From the NCBI GenBank assembly GCA_009823395.1, contig CM020512.1, positions 7,948,905 through 8,012,904 of the forward strand: DNA of 64,000 nucleotides, in the 5' to 3' direction. Under the pieces are notes generated by a model that was not told the DNA's origin, did not search any database, and saw only the letters and a program-made list of their open reading frames with translations. Shown one piece after another: positions 1 to 10,721 of this stretch. Source of the stretch: Thamnaconus septentrionalis (taxonomy: Eukaryota > Chordata > Actinopteri > Tetraodontiformes > Monacanthidae). The translations under genes were made by a program, and so were the position numbers. The stretch's first letter is position 1; each line of letters begins with the position of its first letter.

Positions 1-2082
1 GAGCGACAAGGAGAGAGTCGGGGTAGGATTATCACCTTAACTCCGGGTACTTCCATGCGAAATGGTCGCAGCCAATAGTGGCCCGAATTGTTTTTCTCCT
101 CTATCGGTCTTCGCTGTTTGTCAACTCGGCGTGTCGCAGGAAAGCGCTGTGGCTCCGCTCTAAGTTTAGTGTTCGCAGTGTGACGTTAGCTCCTGCCGCT
201 AGCCGCCAGCCGACTCCTGCTCCTGCTCTGCTGCTGCTGCTGCTGGTGACTTCGGCGCAACTTGTCAACAGCAACGATCGATCGCGGACGCCACTCGCGA
301 TCCTTCTCTCACTTCTTGTTTGTTTTAGCCCCGCTGGCAGGAACACGCAGGGGACGCGGCTCTCGGGAACGGCGGCACTGTTTGGAGAAAAAAGGTAAGC
401 TAACTTCTGAGGCTAGCGGACGGTATTTAAAGGCGCATAGGGGAATGTGGGTCAGCCACGCTAATAGCTAGTAGTAGTACTCAGTCAACACTCAAGGTTA
501 GGAGCTAACTAGCTAACTTAGCTAGCCTCGCACTTTTCGACGGGAGACTGGCCGACGCTGCTGGTTCGTTCCTTGCGACTGACGCCTGGTAATAACGCGG
601 TTTTACACGGTTGGTTAAGTGTAGCAGTTTGTTTTTTAAACTTAGTCCGTGTTTGTTTTGTTTCCCTCCCCCCAATACTACACACACAGTCCTGGCTGTC
701 AGTGACTGACACAATTCAGTCCTATTAGCTTGTATTTCCGACAACCGGTGTGACAGGTTGGGCGCAAAGTATTTAAACACGTATTAACCACTTTGTGTGT
801 TGTGCCGCCGGTAAGTCAGTCCAAAAATGTAGTCGTGCCTTTGGCCAGAGCTTAGACAAAACTTACTCACTGTTGATTCTGAGAAATACATATAAAATCT
901 CGAAGTAATCAGTGGACTGTGGGTGGTAATCAGTGCACAGCTAACCACATTCGTGAATGGATTAATCCAGCAGGGGGCCGCGGGGCAAATATTTAACCCT
1001 CAAACCCAAAGCCCTTTTCCCCCTGTCGTCCCCACCAGCGATCAACAGTGCTCAGTGTGTGCACAGTACATGCACCCTGTCCCCATGAAGCGCCCACCAT
1101 GTACACATGGGTGCACCCTATCATGGAACTGAGGCAAACAATAATACAGATGTCTCCGGGCCTCCGTGAGGACAAAGTTTACTTTTTAGACGGTGGAGGA
1201 CACACTGAGAAGGCTTGGCTGCATCGCTAGAAAAATAAATAAATTAATAAATAATAATGTGCCATGGGTTTCATGTGCATAAACACAGCCCCCTCCCACT
1301 CCTCCACCGGTGTCAATGCCTGCTTTTGCTCTTTGACTCTGGTTGAAAGTCAAAAAGGGAGGGATTTGGGAATTATGAACACTCCTAAAGAATTCTTCAG
1401 AGTGAGACATCCTTTACACAACACAGGACAAAAAGTATGATGTACTAATAGTTTTGTAAGGACCTCTCTGTAAGGAAAAAAAAAATCGATTGCTTATTGA
1501 AACAGAAACAGAAACAATTTCTCCCTTTTTTTTGACCGTGTTTGATCAAGTTTTTTTATCAGCTTGTTAGTCGTCATTGTTCATTGTGATTTCAGTGCAA
1601 TCCAGGCATATCTACAGCATTTTTTTTTTTTTACATTTCTTTACAAAGCGTACTGTCTATCTGCAATGTTCCCAGGTTTCTTAAACACACAGAAGTCGTA
1701 CGAGGTCAAGTCAGGACACCTAAATACACACGTTGTTCAAGATGTGTTGTTTAAAACAAACAACAACACTTAAATACGCACCCTATTTACAGGAAGTGTG
1801 CTTACATAAATAAAAAACTGACATTTAGAGGATTCTTTGTAACGGGTTCCAGCAGGTTTTGACTTGAATTTGCACAGTTGTTTTTTTTCTCACCATTCTC
1901 CGTCTGGTTCAAACAGCGGCATGGTTACGAGCTTGATTTTAAAGGCCTCTTCATGGAGATCTTATGTTTACGCTTGTTTTGCATACAGTGCATACAGTGT
2001 TTCTTCTTTGATAGAGTGGATAGTCCGACTATGATGGCAACGTGACAAGAGGGGAACCGCTGAGTCAGCCTCAACAGGAGCC
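1..2082 (+). promoter_or_regulatory. ppard: ppard 5' region: untranslated exon(s) and first intron
   Basis: This stretch lies upstream of the ppard start codon. A GC-rich leader ends at 394 in a good splice donor (AAAAG then gtaagc), which fits an untranslated first exon. The long intron that follows is AT-rich with homopolymer runs and has no convincing coding exon. A plausible acceptor (tttgatag) near 2014 opens the exon that carries the ATG at 2083. The transcription start cannot be placed from sequence alone. Untranslated leader exons are usual for PPAR genes. The short open frames inside this region have no recognisable protein similarity. Confidence 0.5.
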
Positions 2083-4970
2083 ATGGAATGGTTTCAGCAA
2101 AGTGACACAGAGCAGCACGACAAAGTGAACGGCCACTGCAAGCCCAAATCCCCCCAGGACGCGGCCGATGTCAGGTGGACGCCGCCGGAGGGCGAGTCGG
2201 GCGGCTCGGACAGCTGCGGGGCCATGAGCGTGTCGGAGCTGACGGACCTGCAAGAACTGAAGGCGAATGAAAGTGAGGATGAGGAGGACAAGGACGAGTC
2301 TGAGGGAGCGGCCTCCAAAGGCTCGAAGGGGGACCAAACGAAAAAGGAGAAGCACAACTTGGATGGGGAGGAGAGCAGCAAGCAGAAGGCAGCGTCCAGC
2401 TACACGGGTGAGGATTGGATTGTCACCGTGAGTGAGAAACATGGATTTAGAGGTCGTCGTTCATCCACGTCGTGTCTTCCTCGTGCGTCTTCCCCCACAG
2501 ACCTGTCGACCACCTCGTCGCCCTCGTTGTCAGAACAGTTGCGTCTGGGTCGGGAAGACAGCACCGGGTCAGGGATCAGCGTGGAGTGCAAAGTCTGCGG
2601 GGACAAGGCATCTGGCTTCCATTATGGCGTGCATGCATGTGAGGGGTGCAAGGTAAAGAATACAGTGTGTCTGTGTGTGTGTGTGTGCAAACTAAATCAC
2701 TAAATCACTCAGCATGAAAACAGCAATTTGTCAACACGATCATTTGATACGAGGTGCCAACGGTTTGCCTTGTGTCCCGCTCAGGGCTTTTTCCGGCGAA
2801 CTGTGCGCATGAAGCTGGAGTACGATCGCTGCGAGCGTTCCTGCAAGATTCAGAAGAAGAATCGCAACAAGTGCCAATATTGTCGCTTCCAGAAGTGCCT
2901 GTCGTTGGGAATGTCCCATGATGGTAAGAGAGAAATTTTGACCTTTTCTGTGCGTTTTTTTTTTTTTGAAGAGCTAAATTTGTCGTAACACTCTGCGAGG
3001 TTGTCATTTCTTTCAAGTTAAAATGTCACTGTTGTGTGTGTGTGTGTGTGTGCTTCCAGCGATCAGATACGGACGCATGCCCGAGGCGGAGAGAAAGAAG
3101 CTGGTGGCGGGTCTGCTCGCAGAGGAGCAGAGCGTGGGCAAACCAGGCGGCTCGGACCTGAAGACCTTGGCCAAGCAAGTCAACACAGCCTACCTGAAGA
3201 ACCTCAGTATGACAAAGAAGAGAGCCCGCAGCATTCTGACGGGCAAAACCAGCAGCACCTCGGTATGCATGTTGTCTCACCCGCATAAGCCGACTTTTAT
3301 ATCTAGCTGTCGGCATCTGGGAGGAATTCACAACCGGCAAAGGCTGACGGCTAAGCTTGCAAAGCAGATTTCACTGCTGAAATGTAGTCGATCAATCTCG
3401 CCAAATTCCAATCGACTGGCATTTATTTCTCTGATGCATTGGTGAAATATGACTAGAAATTGTCTCATTGTCTTTGGTCATAAATGTGTGCTGTTTGAAA
3501 TGCTTCTTGTCTGTTTAATGTCAATAATGAAATGTGCGAGTGAAACCAAATAGCGCATCATCCATTCAACACCACCAGCTCCACTTCTAACTCCTGACTG
3601 ATGTCATCGCCCCCCTCAGCCCTTTGTGATCTACGATGTGGACACCCTGTGGAAGGCGGAGAGTGGCCTGGTGTGGAGCCAGTTAGTTCCGGGCGCTCCT
3701 CTGACCAAGGAGATCGGGGTCCACGTGTTTTACCGCTGCCAGTGCACCACGGTGGAAACCGTGCGGGAGCTCACCGAGTTCGCCAAGAGCATCCCAGGGT
3801 TCGTGGACCTCTTCCTAAACGACCAGGTGAGTCCCTCACTCAGGATGAGCCGGGCGTCCACCCCCGCTCCAGGACACTAATGGACACGCGTGTTTGCTCT
3901 CTGTAGGTGACTTTACTCAAGTACGGCGTGCACGAGGCTATTTTTGCTATGCTGCCTTCCCTCATGAACAAAGACGGGCTGCTGGTGGCCAACGGCAAAG
4001 GCTTTGTGACCAGGGAGTTCCTGCGAAGTTTAAGGAAGCCCTTCAGCGAGATCATGGAGCCCAAGTTTGAGTTTGCTGTCAAGTTTAACGCTCTGGAGCT
4101 GGATGACAGTGACCTGGCCCTGTTTGTTGCTGCCATTATTCTGTGCGGAGGTGAGATGGCGGTCTTGTCCTATTGGCACGCAAAAGGATGTAGCGTGCAT
4201 TTAAAAAAAGTATTTTAATTTCAGCACCTGGCAGATGAAAGTACTTTTCTACCTCATGTGGTCGTCTCTTAATTTGAATTGTGAAATGAAAGTTCCAGTG
4301 TACCTGAACTAATATTCTTGTGCCTGCCTTATGTTGATGACTCGAACACTGAAAAGTTAGTGTGTTTTTTATTTTCTGATTGTAAAAATTAAACTTTGCA
4401 GTTTCTCTCGTTTGCAAGCCGAGGTATTAGCGTGTGAACTGCCAGACTCTTAGCCAACCCTCTTTTTTTCAGTAATTGACCATGTGACAGATACTGTTGA
4501 TAAAGGTTTGTTTTCTGCAGCTTGTATGTGATGATGCAGTCAAATCATTTGCATCAATGACCAAACACTGGCTGCTATCTGATGACACACATTTTTCACA
4601 AAACATACACATTTTAGTTTCAAACTCGGTAGCCTCTGCTTTCCGATATTGAAGCAACGGCACTGTGTGTTCTTCTCGCTCATCCTGAAGTTGTTTTTCT
4701 GGTGCCTTCTCGTCCTACCCAGATCGTCCAGGGCTAATAAACGTGAAGCAGGTGGAGCAGAGTCAGGACAGCATCCTGCAGGCCCTGGACCTCCACCTAC
4801 AAGCGAACCACTCTGACTCCGTCTACCTCTTCCCCAAGCTGCTGCAGAAGATGGCCGACCTCCGTCAGCTGGTCACCGAGAACGTTCACCTGGTCCAAAA
4901 AATCAAAAAGACTGAGTCGGAAACCTCGCTCCATCCCCTACTACAAGAGATCTACAAAGACATGTACTAG
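2083..4970 (+). CDS. ppard: Peroxisome proliferator-activated receptor delta
   Basis: Ligand-activated nuclear receptor (NR1C family) that pairs with RXR on PPRE sites and controls fatty-acid oxidation genes. Seven coding exons: 2083-2407, 2501-2652, 2785-2923, 3060-3262, 3620-3826, 3907-4150, 4723-4970. They total 1518 nt (505 aa), near the usual fish length. The N-terminal A/B region is acidic. The DNA-binding domain starts at [14 protein letters not shown]; its P-box reads CEGCK then GFFRRT, with the intron exactly between, as in other PPARs. The second finger has CERSCKIQ and [10 protein letters not shown]. The ligand-binding domain includes [13 protein letters not shown] and ILCGDRPGL, and the protein ends in the AF-2 helix [10 protein letters not shown]. 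The delta subtype is assigned from overall resemblance and from the neighbouring fance and rpl10a genes; teleosts often carry two delta copies, and I cannot say which this is. Confidence 0.96.
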
Positions 4971-7213
4971 CGTTGTCAAGCAAAGTTGAAGAAGCAACGA
5001 GAAAATGAAAGACTATTAGCAATACTGTTACAGACTGAATTTACATTTATATTGAAAAACACTGTGCTCAGTACAAGCACTGTTCCACGTGTGGGCATGG
5101 AATTTCTCGGGAGGAAAAGCTGCGTGTGAGGGCTAGCACAATCAGAAACATATTTTCAATGTCGGCATAACCCTCAGCACGGTCGAGTGTGAGTGCAAAG
5201 GAGAGAGAGAGAGAGAGAGAGCGCGTGTGTGAGTGAAAGTGTCGAGCATCTGGAATCATTTGCTGCAAGTCCTACTTTCCCACAATGGTCACTTAACAGA
5301 GGGAACTAAATGTTGTCTCACCAGGGCTGCTCCTGTTACATTCTAAAAGCAAAACTGACCCTGAAGCCGCACCACGGGGGGGGGGGAGCCGGGTGGGGCG
5401 GGCCTGTGGGGCGGCTTCACCTCACGTGCGAAGGGAAAGCATTTCATGTTCTTACACCAGTGGTGCAAGTTGAAATAGATAATAGAGCCGCCAGCTCGCG
5501 TGGCGATGATTCCAGCGTCTGCGATGTGAGTTGCTCCTCTGGTTTCTCAGACTTTTGGTAAAGATCAGCACGCTTTGTCTTCCTGTTTACATCGCTGTCG
5601 CCCCCCCACAACGATCGCCGCCATCAGTAGATCACTACTTTGCCATTTGGTCTGTAGAACACTAACTGGGCTGGCTCCAGCGGTGCTCACCCCACCCCCC
5701 GAAGCAGCTGTCCGTGCAATACATGACATCACCTGTTGATCAACGTGGAGAGCCGAGTCATATAGGTCTTGTCTTAAAGCCATTTGCCCCCAGCGGTAAC
5801 TAATGAACTGTGCTGCAACAGATGGCGTTTCTGACGCTGACGCTATGAACACAACGACCCACTGAAGTACAAGGGACCGCACCATTTTTATATTTCCGTA
5901 CTCTGACATGCAAACAAAATCACAAACTTGCCATTCAATGCTTTTTTTTCTCCCTCCCTTTATTTAGATCATTCTTTGTAATTATGTTACTAATTATTTG
6001 TAATTGTTGATCATATTTGTAAGGGCAAAACATGAATTATCTTCTTTTATGTGCTAACTATATCTGTTCTTTCATATACCATGCCTGCCCATTCATTTTA
6101 GGTTGTCTCCAACATACTGTGCAAGTGTACCAACCAACTCTCCCTTGATGAGCTTGAATTTGATTGTTTTTTTTCCTTTTTTCTTTTTTAAAAAAAAATG
6201 CCTTAGCAGGATCTGTTTGAAACCGGACTACATTACCGCAACGTCTTGATTGGGAAAAAGGCAGTTGGACATGAATTCTCCGCTATCATGAGTCATTACT
6301 GTATTTATCCGAGATGTAATGGTTGTCTGTCGCTGTCTGTATGTGTGAAGTCTGTCTTGCGTTGTTAGGAAAAGGCACAAGTGTCACAGCCGCACAACAC
6401 CGTAAATGGGATACACCTTTTTTGCAATTGACCATGTCATTTTATTTTTCGCTGTACTTGTTCTGAATGTATTCAAATATGTCAGCAATGGTGCAGACAG
6501 CGCCCCCTTACAGAAGCCCACCGTCATGTGCCCTTTATTCTACCTGGACCCTTTGTCTACCTCTCATGTATGTCCTGTGATGTTGCTCCGCTGTTTTCAC
6601 CAATCTCTCACATTTTTGCCTTAATTTCCTGCTAATGGTACTTGCTGCAACTTGGACATGATTGGTTGGTGTGTAGGTTTGCCAAGATGGCAAAAAAAGG
6701 CATGATATATATATATATATATATACAAAAATACAAAACAAAAATACAAAAAACACCAAAAAGAAAAAAAAACGTTGATTTAAACTACCTCTCTGCCTGT
6801 GCAAGTGACAGAATCCACAAAGTTGTTGGCAAAAATATGTGGAGACTTGAAATAATTTTGTCCCAACGGAACCATGTAACCTGTCTTCAAATCTAGTTTA
6901 GTTACATCTCACTTATAAACTTTGTTAGAAACACTGTCATTGAATTTTCTCCCTTTTTTATACATATAGTGACATATTTTTTGGATTTGGCGCGCACAGC
7001 CGTCACATGCGGAACCACTGTATGACGTCTTTGAACGTTTACCCGTGCGTGTAGCGTACATTTGTGGACGTTTCTGGGAAATCGAGAAGGCTCGCGCATG
7101 TGAGCCTCGCGTTGATTGGTCGGTCTTGGGGGTTAATTGGTAGCAGCTACCGGCTGTTAACTATTTAGACGGTGAGTGTGGAGGAGGTCGAGGCCACTGG
7201 TACAACACGGAGG
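4971..7213. other. ppard 3' UTR and intergenic DNA before the makorin gene
   Basis: No gene found. The first part is presumably ppard 3' UTR; the polyadenylation site is not clear. A GA-rich tract lies near 5200-5221, a G-run near 5377-5385, and a short AT microsatellite at about 6705-6725. A minus-strand open frame of about 110 codons near 5565-5909 resembles nothing I recognise and lacks splice or start context. The makorin promoter must lie in the last few hundred bases. Confidence 0.5.
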
Positions 7214-9881
7214 ATGGAGGCGAGCCGCAGTGACCGTGTCTGTAGGTGCGTATGCTTTGGCAATGAATGCAATGCTGGAAGATAATGAAAGTGTTTTGTG
7301 TTGTGCTGACCAGTTTATTGAAGAGAGAAACGAACTTAGTTCCCTATGAAATCACAATCTCGGTCGTAAATTCGTAAGTGATTTAAATATTTTTCATTTA
7401 TTCACTGTAGGAATTGTGGATTATAAAAGTGCGTTGAAAAGTTTGTCATTCGGTTGTGCGATTGAGTTACGTGTACGTCCAATAATGTTGGACAACATTT
7501 GTGGGACGCCGCTTTCAGTTGTGTGAGCTGCTGGTTAGCACTGTGCTAATGCTAATGCACCTCTGCCAAGGGCGACAACGTGACCGGCGAAAGTTTTGTT
7601 TTGTTTTCATTTTCCGGCAAATTTAATTGCCCAAACCTAACACGGTTTGTGTAGTTGCAGTGGTTCTAACGCGATATCTGCGAAGTTTGTCATTCGTCCA
7701 TTCGTGCCCTAGTTCCCCAATCATACCATTTACACCAGTAGTTACGTTTTTTTTTTTAAACTAACTTTATTTGACTCAAACCCAAGTGTTACAAAGCTCA
7801 ACCAATGCAACAACTTCATCATAAAGTGTTATAATTTTATTTATATTTTTACAAAAGGTCTTTTAAAAAATAAATCCTCTTCCCGAGTTCTCCCAGATGA
7901 CGCGTTGGTTAACCTGTGATCTCAAGGTCTGAGGCTTACAGTAGTTCTGCGATGAAGATCTGGAGTTCACTGGCTGGTTGAAGGCTGAGTTGTTGGCTCC
8001 ATGGCTAAAATGTCTGCTCTTCCTTTTAATTGTAGACTGTTCCTCAATGGCTGCTGCAGATTGGGTCCAAGGTGCAACTATCGCCATGAGTGGTCAGTTT
8101 CAGCCCAAATATGTCGGTACTTTCAGAAAGGTGGATGCTGGTATGGTGATCGTTGCAGGTGCGTGTGTAACCGTCTCCGCCTTATTATTTGAGGAAAGAT
8201 CACATTAGTGGAAACTTTCCTCCCACACTGAATATCTTCTATTGCTAGGTACCTCCATGTTCCACAGCCTGAGGCTGGACAAACTGTATCTAGCAGAAGA
8301 GGTTCAGTACCCGCTGTCTCCTCCTCCCATGTGGCCTACCCTCCAGCTGACAGAAGAGGCTCTGAGCCTGCTCTTCTGCAGCCTGGGGCCATGTCCGGGC
8401 AGGAATGCGGCAGAGCAGTGGCCAGTAGCTCAAATTCTCAAAACCAAGTTGGACATCCAGCAGAAAACAATCAAGAGCAACAGACTCTGGGTAAAGGGTT
8501 TTTCTTTCTTTTTTTTTTCTAGATGAGATTTTTTTTAAGAATTTGTTTTTGTTTTTTTTAGTCTTCACAATTTAACTTTTCTTTGCAGTCAGGGACTTTC
8601 ATCCCAGTGCTTCACAGGACTTCTTGGGCCAGAAACCTGAAGTTGCGCAGGCATTTGTTGTCAGGACTGAACAGGTAACTAGCATTTGAATGCGTGAATG
8701 ATGGTTTTGTCTAGTGCATGTGCACTGATTGCAAAGTGTCTGTGTCAAGGAGGCCTCTGGTGAGGCAACAACGGAAGGTGGAGCTGCGGCCTCGAGTGCC
8801 CAGGGGAACTCAGAAAATATTAGCAATGTAACCTGTGGGATCTGCATGGACAACGTGTATGAAAAGAGCCATCCAAGGAACAACGTTTTTGGAATCTTGC
8901 CAAATTGCAATCATGCATTCTGCATACAGTGCATCTCGACCTGGAGGAAAGTGAGAGATTATGGTCCAGATGTCATAAAGTAGGTTTATAAATTCACTTG
9001 ACTGGCTATCAAGAGCTTGCTGTGGCTATGGTTTCATTGTCTAACAACGTTCCTCAGGAGCTGCCCAGTGTGCAGAATGAAATCTGCTTTTTATATACCA
9101 AGCAAAAACTGGGTGGAAGGACAAGCAAAGGAACGGTTGATTACTGAATTCAAAGAGAAATGCAGGTTTGTTTGTTTTGGTTTATCTGAACGAAAACGTT
9201 TTGTGGCCCTTTCCTTCCTTGATACTTGTGTAGTGTCATAGAAGGCAACTGATGTGGGTGTGATGTTTACAAGTAAAAGTGCTCATACATTATTTCAGTG
9301 AATTAGGGAAGTAGTACAGCAGATTAAGTGTTTGTCAGTGAATATAAATGCAACTCATTCACGCTAATTAAAATAATTGTATTGTTACAACATACTTGAG
9401 GACTGAATCGGTACTTTGAGAAACATTTACCACCAAGAAAAAGTTTAGTGTTTAGCATCAGCTGCCCAAACAGTTCAAAAATCTAATTCTGCTGTTTGCC
9501 AGAACATTTTGTAAAATTCTGATCCTTGATTTTAATTTTGTTTTTCGCCCCCAGAAAGAAAACCTGCAGGTACCACATACGATCTGGATATTGCCCCTTT
9601 AAAACGGACTGCCTTTATATGCATGATAAACATGCACGCAGGATCCCACAGCGGGTAAATTGCATCTCTGTATTTTCAGTTAGAATTAAAAGATGTTTAC
9701 ACTATTTTCCTTGAATTAGTTTTTCCTTCAATAGAATCACACTGAAGAGGACACTGAAGATGAAGATGATGTTGCTGCTGTAGGTCTGTTCAATCTCTTC
9801 ATTGCCATGGCCATTATGGATGGTTACAATGATGACGACAATGACGACGACGACGATCTTCCTTTTTACCTCAGTTCATGA
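7214..9881 (+). CDS. mkrn4: Makorin-type CCCH zinc-finger/RING E3 ubiquitin ligase
   Basis: RNA-binding RING-type ubiquitin ligase. Eight coding exons: 7214-7245, 8036-8158, 8249-8490, 8589-8674, 8750-8979, 9058-9165, 9555-9654, 9735-9881; 1068 nt, 355 aa. The start is a 32-nt exon (MEASRSDRVC, then a split Arg) that joins in phase to the first zinc finger; the nearer ATGs at 7978-8010 lie before the acceptor (ttttaattgtag) and are intronic. Two N-terminal CCCH fingers (CRLFLNGCCRLGPRCNYRH and CRYFQKGGCWYGDRCRYLH) precede a C3HC4 RING (CGIC...CNHAFCIQC...CPVC) and a third CCCH finger (CRYHIRSGYCPF...CLYMH). The tail is Asp-rich. Only three CCCH fingers and no clear makorin Cys-His motif separate it from MKRN1/2. 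The mkrn4 name is inferred from this layout and the ppard-fance position. Confidence 0.85.
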
Positions 9882-10487
9882 CCTTTTTTTTTTTTTTTTT
9901 TGTCTATACCTGAAACTAGTTAACTGTTCTCAAATCTCCCCCAAGAGGAACTTCTGTTCTTTCAGTCTGTATTGGAACATCGTTGGTAGCCATTAGATTA
10001 TCCACTCACTAGAGCTGATGATTTAAGGTTTTTAATTACAGACTGCTGCAGATGATTCTACTGAACCGCATTCCTTGAACCAGGCTAAAACTAAAGGGTA
10101 AAATTGTCTGCAGCAGCTGTAAATGGAGAAACATGGCTTCTTATGAATCCCATGTTTTCATTCTCATTACTGTAGATGTAAAGATACCTGTGTGGGGCAA
10201 CTTTATGTATTATTGCAGGAACTCTTTTGCATTTGTTTCCTGAACCTCTGTACTGATAGAAGTGCTTTATTGTGAGTAATGCCAGCGATTTGCACAATTA
10301 GCATTTTTTTTTTTTTAAAGTGGTATGTAGATTGTAATTTTAATTGCCTATTGGAAAATGGATACTGTACTATGCTAATGTTGAAAGACCTACCTCTAAT
10401 GACTGGAAATTAAAAGCCCGGTCTTGGCAAAAAGACAAAAAGATTTTTATGAATTATTTTTAAAACATATGTTGTACTTGTACACAG

Positions 10488-10493
10488 AAAATA
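10488..10493 (+). terminator. Candidate polyadenylation signal of the makorin gene
   Basis: AATAAA about 600 nt past the makorin stop codon and about 230 nt before the fance start. Its position suits the makorin transcript end. The two genes are therefore very closely spaced. Confidence 0.5.
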
Positions 10494-10721
10494 AAACCTT
10501 ACTTCACGTCTCATTGAAACGATGCCTCAGCTCTTTAGTTCTTCGACGTGCTTTGGGTTTTCACCGCCCGGTGGCAGCATCGGCCGCAGACTCCCTTCAA
10601 AATGACAGAAGAAGACGATGTCAACAAAAGTGGCGGGGAGGTACCTGGGTGAACCAACTCATTCAGTCTCCGAGGCGAACTATGGTCTTGGAATAATATC
10701 AAGTATTTCTAAACATTAAGT

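Noticed and set aside
2071..2442. 123-codon antisense frame across ppard exon 1
   Set aside because: Shadow of GC-rich coding sequence; the sense frame is clearly ppard.
5565..5909. 114-codon minus-strand open frame
   Set aside because: No recognisable domain, no promoter or splice signals, and it lies in likely ppard 3' UTR or intergenic DNA.
8001..8035. Methionine codons just before the first makorin zinc finger
   Set aside because: They lie upstream of a clear acceptor (ttttaattgtag), and an upstream exon supplies the start in phase.
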